This document shows positions 1 to 8,154 of a stretch of 64,000 nucleotides of DNA, in pieces (position 1 is the first letter of the stretch; every line of letters starts with the position of its first letter). The position numbers and the translations under genes are program-made. The notes beneath the pieces were generated by a model. That model was not told the DNA's origin and made no database searches. It was given only the letters and a program-made list of their open reading frames with translations. Source of the DNA: Hyphomicrobium sp. (lineage in GTDB: Bacteria; Pseudomonadota; Alphaproteobacteria; Rhizobiales; Hyphomicrobiaceae). The stretch is from the NCBI GenBank assembly GCA_016716675.1, contig JADJVG010000002.1, forward strand, positions 248,001 through 312,000, given 5' to 3'.

Positions 1-530
1 GTGCCGGCAAGATCCTTGAACTCGCGTTTGTCCCAGACCTTAATCGCGCGGCGATGGCGGCTCTCCTTCTGGCCGATGCGAATGCCGGCGGGATTGTAGC
101 CATATGCGCCAAACGGCGAGGTGCCGCCTGTGCCGATCCACTTGTTGCCGCCTTGATGGCGCTCCTTCTGTTCCGCGAGGCGCTTCTGCAGCTCCTCCAT
201 GATCTTTTCCCAACCGCCGAGTTCGGCGATGCGGGCTTTGTCTTCATCCGACAGATGCAGCTCTGAAATGCGCCGCAGCCACTCTTCGGGGATCGCCGCT
301 TCAAGGGCTTCCGAGGTGAGTTCGAGGCCTTTGAAGACGTGGCCGAAGACCTGATCGAACCGGTCGAGATTGCGCTCGTCCTTCACCAGAGCGGCGCGGG
401 CGAGATAATAGAAATCTTCGACGCGACCTCCGGCGATGCCGGCGTCTATCGCCTCGAGGAGCGTCAGATACTCCTTGAGCGTGACCGGAATCTTGGCGCT
501 GCGCAGCTCGTGAAAAAAGGTGGCGAACAT
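1..530 (-). CDS. CoxE-like VWA-domain protein, N-terminal part (cut by window start)
   Basis: Reverse-strand frame with ATG at 530-528 that stays open to the window edge, giving 176 residues. The protein starts MFATFFHELRSAKIPVTLKE and continues with an acidic helical region (DFYYLARAALVKDE) and a Gly-rich stretch ending in GTSPFGAYGYNPAG. This is the typical N-terminal half of the CoxE/VWA proteins (around 390 residues) that partner MoxR-type AAA+ ATPases; the VWA metal-binding domain itself would lie outside the window. These proteins are thought to act with MoxR as a chaperone pair for metalloenzyme or complex assembly. A MoxR ATPase is encoded at 16595-17440, about 16 kb away and on the other strand, whereas the two are usually adjacent. 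Family call is from sequence recall, without a search. Confidence 0.8.
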   Translation of the reverse strand, partial: MFATFFHELRSAKIPVTLKEYLTLLEAIDAGIAGGRVEDFYYLARAALVKDERNLDRFDQVFGHVFKGLELTSEALEAAIPEEWLRRISELHLSDEDKARIAELGGWEKIMEELQKRLAEQKERHQGGNKWIGTGGTSPFGAYGYNPAGIRIGQKESRHRRAIKVWDKREFKDLAG

Positions 531-679
531 GTCTGCAGAATATCGCCTCTCCGCATTCCTACAATGGGGAGTGGGCTAGCGAGAGGGGCGGCAAAAAAGA
601 CAGCGCCAAGGTTGTCCCCCACTCGCTCCAACGCTCTTATCCGTTAATTTGCCGAAGGAGCACCGCTCCTAAACGCAAA

Positions 680-705
680 GAAGCCGCCCGGTGAGGGGCG
701 GCTTC
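680..705 (-). terminator. Rho-independent terminator after the first porin gene
   Basis: A perfect 10-bp inverted repeat (arms 680-689 and 696-705, GC-rich, 6-base loop) lies 24 bases past the stop codon of the porin at 729-1967. On the transcribed strand it is followed by TTTGCGTTT, a modest U-rich tail. Confidence 0.75.
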
Positions 706-728
706 AGAGTTGTTAGGCGAGGCTCAAC

Positions 729-1967
729 TTAGAAGTTGATGATCGCACCGAGACCAACGTAGTCGAAGTCTTCAGCAGCGATCGCGCCAGTGATGACGTC
801 ATCTTCGTAGCTCAGGTTACGATACTTGAGCCAAACCGACATCGCAGCAGCGTCGATTTCCTGCACAACGCCGAGGCCGAACACTTCGAGTTCAGAGTTG
901 GCAAAGAAGCCGCCGTCCTGGCCGTTCAGGTATTCGCCGTAGAACACCGTGTGACCGAGAGCGTTGAAGCGGGTGCGGAGGCCAGCCTTGACGTACCACG
1001 TGTCGGCATTCTCAGGAGCACCTTCAACGTCGAGAATGCCGTAATTACCCAAGACGAAGAGGCCGGTCGGAACGTGCTGGAGGTAGAGACCAGCCTGGAA
1101 GTAGTCGTTCGAAGACTTCGGCGCAGCGCCCATGCCAGCGTCGGTGACTTCGTTGTAGGCAGCAGCGGCAGCAATCTTGATGCCGTTGAATTCGCCAGAG
1201 TAACGAGCGGCGATATCCCACATATCGTCTTCACCCCAAGAGGCGGAGACCGAGAAGCCAGCAAACGTCGGCGAGTCGTAACGGACGACGTTCTGCGTCA
1301 AGCCGTTGCAGTCACCCCAGGCGCCGCCCATACCGGCGCAGCCCTGAGCACCACCCCAGCTACCGAACAGCGCGCCATTCTTCAGGCGGACGCCGAACGA
1401 GTTGGTGTCGAACGCGACCCAGTTGGCCGAGATCAGCGAGCCCGAACCATCAACGAGGATGGCGGTGTTGTCCGAAGCCTGCGACTGCTTTCCAACCGAC
1501 ACCTTACCGAGCGTGTCGCTCTTCACGAACCAGTACGACTGCAGCGTCTGCACGCCGTTGGCTGTGCCAACCAAAGCAGCCGGACCGTTGTCGACGTCCT
1601 GATTGATGGTCAGACCATCAGAGTTGATGGCTTCAAGGTGAAGCACGTAACCAGCCGACCAACCTGGCGAGATTGTGGCCTGGCCCGTGAACTTCACGTG
1701 GCTGCCCAGCGTCGAGCCGAGATCGTGGATGTAAACGTTCGATTCTGCGCCATCATCCCAGAAGGTGATCTGCTGGTTGACCCAGCCCGAAACCGTCAGA
1801 GACACCTTGCGGTTGCCCTTGCGAACCGTGGTGGCTTCGAGTTCTGCGATGCGCTCTTCCAAATCGGCGCAGCAGTTACCGCCGAGGTCGGCAGCAGAGG
1901 CGCTCGTGGCGAAACCGCCAGCGAGAACGCCTGCAGCCACCAGGGCGCTTAGGCTAAACTTATTCAT
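729..1967 (-). CDS. Outer-membrane porin (Porin_2 family), full length
   Basis: 412 residues. The ATG at 1967 follows GGGAGAAGG at the right spacing and begins a signal peptide (MNKFSLSALVAAGVLAG... ending ASA), so the longer upstream reading was not used. The mature protein opens with DLGGNCCADLEERIAELEATT, a short coiled-coil stub with a Cys pair, then KVSLTVSGWVNQQ, the first beta strand. Alternating amphipathic strands follow and the chain ends in Phe (GAIINF), the usual signal for outer-membrane beta-barrel insertion. It forms a general diffusion channel for small solutes. It lies downstream of a close paralogue (2395-3447) on the same strand, but a terminator separates them, so they are probably separate transcripts. 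Compared with that paralogue it keeps about 60 extra residues in the region TLQSYWFVKSDTLGKVSVGK and beyond. Confidence 0.93.
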   Translation of the reverse strand: MNKFSLSALVAAGVLAGGFATSASAADLGGNCCADLEERIAELEATTVRKGNRKVSLTVSGWVNQQITFWDDGAESNVYIHDLGSTLGSHVKFTGQATISPGWSAGYVLHLEAINSDGLTINQDVDNGPAALVGTANGVQTLQSYWFVKSDTLGKVSVGKQSQASDNTAILVDGSGSLISANWVAFDTNSFGVRLKNGALFGSWGGAQGCAGMGGAWGDCNGLTQNVVRYDSPTFAGFSVSASWGEDDMWDIAARYSGEFNGIKIAAAAAYNEVTDAGMGAAPKSSNDYFQAGLYLQHVPTGLFVLGNYGILDVEGAPENADTWYVKAGLRTRFNALGHTVFYGEYLNGQDGGFFANSELEVFGLGVVQEIDAAAMSVWLKYRNLSYEDDVITGAIAAEDFDYVGLGAIINF

Positions 1968-2335
1968 ATGACCTTCTCCCGTCTTCATCACTTCTAGATG
2001 GCGGAACGCGGTACAAAATTGGATCGCCGTGAACGAAACCGCTCCCATGCGGTACACGGCCGAATACCTTCCAAGTGAATTCGCCGCTTGAGGGGAAACT
2101 CTGCGATTCGCCCCTGCGCAACAATTAAGCATTGCGAAAACCGGGCGACTAATCGGGGGGAGTTGCCCTTCGGCAACGCCTAGGGGTATGGGCACGATCT
2201 AAGGAAACCGCCGTAAAGAATTGAAATTAATACGAAAAACATGATGCACGCAGGTCTTGCATTTTTGCATGTCACATTGTGGTGGACATGGGGTTCTCCA
2301 CGGGTGTGCCGTGGATAAGCTGTGCGGGAGACATG
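1968..2335 (-). promoter_or_regulatory. Upstream region of the first porin gene
   Basis: This stretch between the two porin genes has no convincing gene. It should hold the promoter and 5' leader of the porin at 729-1967. A good Shine-Dalgarno (GGGAGAAGG on the reverse strand) lies just before the start codon. A small hairpin with arms GTTGCC/GGCAAC around a CTTC loop sits near 2161-2176. No specific promoter hexamers could be assigned with confidence. Confidence 0.4.
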
Positions 2336-2364
2336 AAAAAAGGCCGCCCCGAGAGGCGGCCTTT
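2336..2364 (-). terminator. Strong rho-independent terminator after the second porin gene
   Basis: Arms AAAGGCCGCC (2339-2348) and GGCGGCCTTT (2355-2364) form a perfect 10-bp stem with a 6-base loop. Read on the reverse strand the stem runs into a six-T tract (2341-2336). It lies 30 bases after the porin stop at 2395. Confidence 0.88.
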
Positions 2365-2394
2365 CTGATTTCGAGTCTTCAGGCGAAGCTCAAC

Positions 2395-3447
2395 TTAGAA
2401 GTTGATGATCGCGCCGAGGCCCACGTACTGGAAGTCTTCGACGTTCGTTTCAACGGCGTCATCGTAGCTCAGGTTGCGATACTTGAGCCAAACCGACATC
2501 GCAGCAGCGTCGATTTCCTGCACGATACCAGCACCCCAGACGTCGAGTTCCGAGTCAGCATTGAAGCCGCCGTCCTGACCGTTCAGGTATTCGCCGTAGA
2601 ACACCGTGTGGCCGAGGGCCGACATGCGGGTGCGCAGACCAGCCTTGACGTACCACGTATCGGCCTTTTCTGCGGCGCCATCGACATCGAGGATGCCGTA
2701 GTTACCCAAGACGAAGAGGCCGGTCGGAACGTGCTGGAGGTAGGCACCAGCCTGGAAGTAGTTGTTCGAAGATACCGGTGCAGCGCCCATGCCAGCGTCG
2801 GTAACTTCGTTGTAGGCCGCAGCAGCAGCCAACTTGAAGCCCGAGAATTCGCCAGCGTAACGAGCCGCGACATCCCACATATCGTCTTCACCCCAAGAGG
2901 CGGAGACCGAGAAGCCACCAAACGATGGTGAGTCGTAACGGACGACGTTGCGCGTCAAGCCGTTGCAGTCACCCCAGGCGCCGCCCATACCGGCGCAGCC
3001 CTGTGCACCACCCCAGTTGCCGAACGTCGTGCCATCAGCGCGACGGCTGCCAACGTAAGCGGCCGGACCGTTGTCGTTGTTCTGGCTGATCGTCAGACCA
3101 TCGCTGTTGATCGCTTCAATGTGCAGCACGTAACCAGCCGACCAGCCTGGCGAGATCGTGGCCTGGCCCGTGAACTTCACGTGGCTGCCCAGCGTCGTGC
3201 CAAGGTCGTGGATGTAAACGTTCGATTCTGCGCCATCATCCCAGAAGGTGATCTGCTGGTTGACCCAGCCAGAAACCGTGAGGGAAACTTTGCGGTTGCC
3301 TTTGCGGGCGGTTGTGGCTTCGAGTTCTGCAATGCGTTCTTCAAGGTCGGCGCAGCAGTTGCCCCCAAGATCGGCTGCAGAGGCACTCGTGGCTGCACCT
3401 GCAAGCAAGCCAGCGGCCACAAGGGCACTGAGACTATATTTATTCAT
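2395..3447 (-). CDS. Outer-membrane porin paralogue, shortened by an internal deletion
   Basis: 350 residues, ATG at 3447 with GGGAG upstream and a signal peptide (MNKYSLSALVAAGLLAG... ending ASA). The mature N-terminus is nearly identical to the neighbouring porin (DLGGNCCADLEERIAELEAT), as are the C-terminal strands and the final Phe (GAIINF). After NGPAAYVGS it jumps to RRADGTTFGNWGG, lacking about 60 residues present in the porin at 729-1967. The third porin of the window (25776-27134) has a similar FRRADG motif at the end of that segment, which suggests an in-frame deletion joining YVGS to RRADG at about 3035-3050. The missing part includes a strand with GKVSVG and probably the constriction loop. 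The reading frame is intact. It is either a real wide-pore variant or an assembly collapse between repeats. Confidence 0.88.
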   Translation of the reverse strand: MNKYSLSALVAAGLLAGAATSASAADLGGNCCADLEERIAELEATTARKGNRKVSLTVSGWVNQQITFWDDGAESNVYIHDLGTTLGSHVKFTGQATISPGWSAGYVLHIEAINSDGLTISQNNDNGPAAYVGSRRADGTTFGNWGGAQGCAGMGGAWGDCNGLTRNVVRYDSPSFGGFSVSASWGEDDMWDVAARYAGEFSGFKLAAAAAYNEVTDAGMGAAPVSSNNYFQAGAYLQHVPTGLFVLGNYGILDVDGAAEKADTWYVKAGLRTRMSALGHTVFYGEYLNGQDGGFNADSELDVWGAGIVQEIDAAAMSVWLKYRNLSYDDAVETNVEDFQYVGLGAIINF

Positions 3448-3794
3448 TACCTAACTCCCGTCTGCTTCGACTTAACCAAATTGCGGACGGAACGGAACTG
3501 TTCAGCCCAGCACTCTTAAAAGAATTCCGTCCTCAACCCGTCGTTAGCGATGCTTGGGATCCCCCCGAATCACCGCATAGGGTCCCCATTAAGCAGATAA
3601 GGGCTGCCGAGAAAATGGTCTTAAGTGGTTTGGCGGTGGATTTCCCGAATTTTGTGGCTCGAATACCACGAGATTATGCTGCAGCTGCGAGCATAAGTCG
3701 GGCGCCGGTGCCGGGCGTGGTGCGTATCGCTGAGTTGATCCGCATCTCCATCAGTCCGTCTTGTGCCGTGCGCCAACCCCGGCAACGTGGCTCG
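3448..3794. promoter_or_regulatory. Intergenic region upstream of the shortened porin
   Basis: No gene is supported here. On the reverse strand it should carry the porin promoter and leader. An inverted repeat with arms GGACGGAA (3485-3492) and TTCCGTCC (3525-3532) lies in the presumed 5' leader. A second one, TTATGCT/AGCATAA (3674-3680 and 3690-3696), is closer to the membrane-protein gene at 3795 and lacks a T tract. Confidence 0.35.
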
Positions 3795-4241
3795 TTAGTC
3801 CGTATGGGGAGCGGCGATCTCGCGATGGCTGCGGATGAAGCGCCGGGATGCGAAGGCGAGCCGCACGACAGCCAGTGCGGTCGAGTGTGTGTAGACCACC
3901 ATCTCGGGCCGGTTTGAAAAATCAGCGAGCACGAATTGGCCGTAGAACGACGCATGAAAACGCTCAACTTGTCCGTATGCCCATCGATACTGCTCATGCA
4001 TGGAATTGAGCGTAAAATAAGCATTAACGAGGGCATTGCCGTTGATCCACTCGAACGCTGCGATACCGGCGACGGAGAATATTTTGCCGATCCAATTGAG
4101 GCCCGCGACGGCGTGGTCGTAGATGAAGAGCAGCGCGAAAATCGCGATGTGGACGGTCACGAAAAACTGCCAGAGAAAGTCGATCTGACTGCGGGCATCC
4201 ATGATGGCTTCCAGCAGCGATCCCTCGTCCAAAAGAGTCAT
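3795..4241 (-). CDS. Small membrane protein of unknown function
   Basis: 148 residues, not recognised. ATG at 4241 is preceded by a G-rich Shine-Dalgarno (GGGGGGCAC) on the reverse strand. Two hydrophobic segments are clear: FFVTVHIAIFALLFIYDHAV (about residues 26-45) and a second around IGKIFSVAGIAAFEWI (about 51-67), after which a soluble, aromatic-rich tail (MHEQYRWAYGQVERFHASF) follows. This suggests an inner-membrane protein with a cytoplasmic or periplasmic C-terminal half. It stands alone between the porin locus and the divergent opgG-opgH pair, with no partner suggested by context. Confidence 0.65.
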   Translation of the reverse strand: MTLLDEGSLLEAIMDARSQIDFLWQFFVTVHIAIFALLFIYDHAVAGLNWIGKIFSVAGIAAFEWINGNALVNAYFTLNSMHEQYRWAYGQVERFHASFYGQFVLADFSNRPEMVVYTHSTALAVVRLAFASRRFIRSHREIAAPHTD

Positions 4242-4566
4242 TTCAAGTGCCCCCCGGTCGCGTACAAACTTGCGCCGCTGATCTCTCTATAGCGGACGAA
4301 GAAGGCGGCACCAAATTGCTTGCAGACGGTTGGGGTGGGGTGTGCAACTGCGTGCCCGCCGCGGGCAATTGAGGTGGGCACTGCGGAAAACGGCTTCGGC
4401 TCGTTTTGATGGAAATGCCACACTGATATGGGACAGCCGTGTAAAATCTGCCACAATCAGGCAGTAGGTGAAGGCGGCGGGGCTTGCAGGCGGCATTTTG
4501 TGTCTGGAGTCGAGGAAAATGCAGCGTTTTTAGATCGTTGCAGAGCAGTTATCAGGTTCGTGAATT
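4242..4566. other. Divergent intergenic region before opgG
   Basis: 325 bases between the reverse-strand membrane protein and opgG. It must hold both promoters. No gene, hairpin with a T tract or known operator was recognised. Confidence 0.4.
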
Positions 4567-6159
4567 ATGACAAACGATACGATCGACCGGCGGTCAGTGC
4601 TTGGCGGCGCTGTGTCGATGGCGGGTGCTTTAGCGTTCGTGCGCGGGCTTGCGGCGTCGAGCCATGCGTTTGCGGGCGATCAAGGCGCTGCTGCGGTTCC
4701 CGCGGCCGGCGATGCAGCGGCCGCAGCCAAACCGGTATTTGGCGCCGAAAATGTCATTGAAGCCGCCCGATCGCTGGCCGCCACGGAGTTTGCCAAGCCG
4801 ACGATCGAGCTACCGCCACCCTTCAATTCACTGTCCTATGACCAATATCGCGACATTCGCTTCCGCTCCGATCAGGCGATCTGGCGGGGTGAGAAGCTGG
4901 ATTTCGAGCTGCAACTCTTTCCGATGGGCTGGCTCTATGAAATGCCGGTCGAGCTGAACATCATCGAGGACGGCGAGGTTCGCAAACTGGTTGCGAACGA
5001 CCGGCTGTTCTCGCTCGGGCCGCTAATCGGACAGGGGCCGGAGGCGGCGCCGTTCGGGTTCTCCGGCTTTCGCATTCACGGCCCCATCAACCGCGCCGAC
5101 TATTATGATGAGTTTGTCGTGTTCCAAGGCGCCAGCTATTTGCGCGGCGTTGGGCGTGGCCAGAACTACGGCGCGTCGGCGCGCGGACTGGCGATCAACA
5201 CCGCTCGTCCCGGCGGCGAAGAGTTTCCGTTCTTCCGCACATTCTGGATCGAGAAGCCGAAAGCCGGCACGCCCCAATTGGTGGTGTACGCTCTGCTTGA
5301 TAGCCCGTCGACAACCGGTGCCTATCGTTTCGTCATCCAGGCGGGCGAAGCAACCACCATGGACGTTGGGGCGACGTTGTTCCCGCGCAAAGGCGTGCCG
5401 TATGTCGGCATAGCGCCGTTGACCAGCATGTTCCTGCACGGGTCGGCCGATCCGCGCCCGATGTTGGATTTCCGGCCCGAGGTTCACGACAGCGAAGGCC
5501 TTGCGATCTGGAACGGTGGTGGCGAATTGATTTGGCGGCCATTGGTCAATCCCAAGACCCTGCAGATCAGCGCCTTCATGGACAAGGACCCCAAGGGCTT
5601 CGGTCTGTGGCAGCGGACGCGCAACTTCGATGCCTACCAGGATCTCGAAGCGCACTATGAGCGGCGGCCGAGCGTGTGGGTCGAGCCGAAGGGTGGCTGG
5701 GGTGAAGGGTCCATCGAACTCGTCGAGATCCCGGTCGAAGACGAGATCCACGATAACATCGCCGCCTTCTGGAAGCCGGCGAAGGGCCTTGAAGCCGGTC
5801 AGGGGATTACATTTGATTATCGGCTGTACTGGGCGGGGCAGGTTCCCGTCGCCTGGTCCGGTGCCCGCGTCGCAAAGACGCGCATCGGCAACGCTAAAAA
5901 GCCTGGAAGTTTTCTGTTCGTTATCGACTTTGAGGGGCAAGCCGTTGCGGACATCCGCGACCTGCCGGTGGCCAACGTGACCGCCAGCACCGGATCGGTT
6001 TCGAACGTCGTCGTGCAGCGCAATTCCAATCTTCCTGGCGTCAGGGTTGCATTCGACATGAGCCCTGATGGTTCTGAGCTCGTTGAATTGCGTTTGGTAT
6101 TGAAGGCCGCAGAACAGACCTTATCGGAGACGTGGCTCTATCGATGGACGAAGCCGTAA
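4567..6159 (+). CDS. opgG: Periplasmic glucan biosynthesis protein (OpgG/OpgD family)
   Basis: 530 residues. The N-terminus has a twin-arginine type signal (DRRSVLGGAVSMAGALAFV, then a cleavable Ala-rich region), as in OpgD-type members. Residues from about 75 follow the MdoG fold: FNSLSYDQYRDIRFR, GENVIEAA-like start and a long beta-sandwich core (RPMLDFRPEVHDSEGL, RTRNFDAYQDLEAHYERRPSVWVEP). The length fits the family (around 510-550). The protein acts in the periplasm on the glucan backbone made by OpgH, forming osmoregulated periplasmic glucans. Its stop codon overlaps the start of the glucosyltransferase gene, so the two are translationally coupled. G versus D subtype cannot be settled by eye. 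Confidence 0.93.
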   Translation: MTNDTIDRRSVLGGAVSMAGALAFVRGLAASSHAFAGDQGAAAVPAAGDAAAAAKPVFGAENVIEAARSLAATEFAKPTIELPPPFNSLSYDQYRDIRFRSDQAIWRGEKLDFELQLFPMGWLYEMPVELNIIEDGEVRKLVANDRLFSLGPLIGQGPEAAPFGFSGFRIHGPINRADYYDEFVVFQGASYLRGVGRGQNYGASARGLAINTARPGGEEFPFFRTFWIEKPKAGTPQLVVYALLDSPSTTGAYRFVIQAGEATTMDVGATLFPRKGVPYVGIAPLTSMFLHGSADPRPMLDFRPEVHDSEGLAIWNGGGELIWRPLVNPKTLQISAFMDKDPKGFGLWQRTRNFDAYQDLEAHYERRPSVWVEPKGGWGEGSIELVEIPVEDEIHDNIAAFWKPAKGLEAGQGITFDYRLYWAGQVPVAWSGARVAKTRIGNAKKPGSFLFVIDFEGQAVADIRDLPVANVTASTGSVSNVVVQRNSNLPGVRVAFDMSPDGSELVELRLVLKAAEQTLSETWLYRWTKP

Positions 6160-8117
6160 ACGAGAATTTCCCCGGTCCAAGACCTGGCCCGTTCGAAGGT
6201 CCGCTGCTGTATGTTAGCGAAGACGCCGGACCGTGGACGCACGTGCCGCCGCGTTCGCCCCTCGACATGCCGGTTCAGGATTTTGCGGGCCGCGTTGAGA
6301 TAGCAAGCGAGCCGCGCCGCCGCGGCTACTGGGTTCCGCGCGCCGCGATATTCGTCGGCGCGGCCGTTCTCACGGCGGCATTCGGTTACGAACTGTTCTC
6401 GATCCTCGCGTTCGGGACCATGACCCCGCTGCAGTTCATGTTTCTCATTCTGTCGACGGTGGCGTTCGGCTGGATCGCGCTTGGAACTTTGAGTGGCGCG
6501 CTTGGCTTTCTTCCGCTGTTCGCCGGCGAAAAGGCCGATTCCGTTACGCCGCCCGACCCTGCGATTCCGCTGACGACGCGCACGGCGCTGCTGTTCCCCG
6601 TTTATCACGAGGACCCGACGCGCGTGTCGGGTGCCATCGAAGCGATGGCCGACGAACTCGTCGCGCTCGGCCGCCAAGATCATTTCGACGTCTTCGTGTT
6701 GTCGGACACGCGCGGCGATATTGATGGCGTGCGCGAAGCCCGCGTCTATCAAGCGTTGCAAACCAAACTTCAGGGGCGCGTGCAGGTCTACTATCGGCGC
6801 CGCACCGACAACTACGCCCGCAAGGCCGGCAACATCGCCGAATGGATCGGCCGGTTCGGCGCGGCCTACGAGAACTTCATTATTCTCGACGGCGATAGCA
6901 TCATGTCGGGCGCGACGCTGGTGACGCTGGCGCAGGCGATGGAACGTGATCCCAAAGCCGGCCTGATTCAGTCGGTGCCGCGTCTCGTCGGCGGCTCAAG
7001 TCTGTTGCAGCATCTGCAGCAGTTCGCTTGCAATACGTATGGTCCTTCTGTCGCTGCCGGGCTGGCGTTCTGGCATCGCGACCAGGGCAACTATTGGGGC
7101 CACAACGCCATCATCCGCACACATGCTTTCGCGACCGCTGCTGGTCTTCCTGACCTGCCGGGCCGCAAGCCGTTCGGTGGCCACATCATGAGCCACGACT
7201 TCGTTGAAGCCGTACTGCTGCAGCGCGCCGGCTGGGGCGTGCACATGATGCCGTCGCTCGAAGGCTCTTATGAAGGCATGCCGCCGAACATCGTCGATGT
7301 GGTCACGCGTGACCGGCGCTGGGCTCAGGGCAATCTGCAACATCTGGCGATCGTCTCGCAGCCGGGCCTGACCGCCATGGGGCGCGTCCACCTCGGTATG
7401 GGGGCGATGTCGTATCTGATCTCGGCCGTGTGGGCGCTCTCGCTGATCGTCGGCCTCGTGCTGGCGCTGCAAGGCCAGCAGATCATTCCCAGCTATTTCC
7501 GTGACGCCAAGACGCTATTCCCGATTTGGCCGATCATCGATCCCGGCGCGGCGCTTCGCCTTTTTCTGGCGACGCTCGGCGTCGTGCTGTTGCCGAAAGG
7601 TTTGGGGTTGCTGCTTGAATGGAAGCGTGCTCGCCGCGAAGGCAATGCGATGCATGCCGTTCGCAGCACAATCGGTGTGCTGTATGAGACCATCTACTCA
7701 ATGCTGATCGCGCCAATTCTGATGCTGACGCAGACGGTCGGTTCGATCCAGATCTTCGCGGGCATCGATTCCGGCTGGAAGGCACAGAAGCGCGACGACG
7801 GCGCCTTGAGCCTGCGCGACGCCTTCTGGTTTGCCCGCTGGCATATGGGCATCGGGCTGTTCGTTGCGATTATCGCGTATGCGGTGTCGCCGGGACTGCT
7901 CGGCTGGATGGCGCCGGTGGTGCTCGGATTAGTATTGGCCGGTCCCGTCAGTTGGTTGACGTCGCGGCCTGCGGGACGCTTCTCGCGCTGGGCGCTGTCA
8001 ACTGAAGAAGAGCGCACGCCGCCGCCAATTCTCGTCGCCACTGAAACGCGCGCCGCGGAATGGGCTGAGCGCCTGCCGCGCCCGACGGAGTCGGCAGTTT
8101 TATCAAAAGCCGCCTGA
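6144..8117 (+). CDS. opgH: Glucan biosynthesis glucosyltransferase H
   Basis: About 657 residues. Inner-membrane family 2 glucosyltransferase that polymerises UDP-glucose into the linear glucan backbone and moves it to the periplasm. Visible features: membrane segments near residues 75-120, a cytoplasmic GT-A domain with LLFPVYHEDPTRV, the DTRGD-like segment (VLSDTRGDI), the substrate motif ILDGDS, GGHIMSHDFVEA and the QxxRW-type motif DRRWAQGNLQH, then several C-terminal membrane helices (SYLISAVWALSLIVGLVL, MLIAPILMLTQTV). The gene overlaps the end of opgG. ATG at 6144 is chosen, but an in-frame GTG at 6132 directly after GGAGAC is a fair alternative. Confidence 0.95.
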   Translation: MDEAVNENFPGPRPGPFEGPLLYVSEDAGPWTHVPPRSPLDMPVQDFAGRVEIASEPRRRGYWVPRAAIFVGAAVLTAAFGYELFSILAFGTMTPLQFMFLILSTVAFGWIALGTLSGALGFLPLFAGEKADSVTPPDPAIPLTTRTALLFPVYHEDPTRVSGAIEAMADELVALGRQDHFDVFVLSDTRGDIDGVREARVYQALQTKLQGRVQVYYRRRTDNYARKAGNIAEWIGRFGAAYENFIILDGDSIMSGATLVTLAQAMERDPKAGLIQSVPRLVGGSSLLQHLQQFACNTYGPSVAAGLAFWHRDQGNYWGHNAIIRTHAFATAAGLPDLPGRKPFGGHIMSHDFVEAVLLQRAGWGVHMMPSLEGSYEGMPPNIVDVVTRDRRWAQGNLQHLAIVSQPGLTAMGRVHLGMGAMSYLISAVWALSLIVGLVLALQGQQIIPSYFRDAKTLFPIWPIIDPGAALRLFLATLGVVLLPKGLGLLLEWKRARREGNAMHAVRSTIGVLYETIYSMLIAPILMLTQTVGSIQIFAGIDSGWKAQKRDDGALSLRDAFWFARWHMGIGLFVAIIAYAVSPGLLGWMAPVVLGLVLAGPVSWLTSRPAGRFSRWALSTEEERTPPPILVATETRAAEWAERLPRPTESAVLSKAA

Positions 8118-8154
8118 CGCTCGCCAACTAGCGCTATCCGATATGACGCTGGCG

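Noticed and set aside
951..1952. Long forward frame (333 residues) across the first porin
   Set aside because: Antisense to a porin with signal peptide and C-terminal Phe; no motifs of its own.
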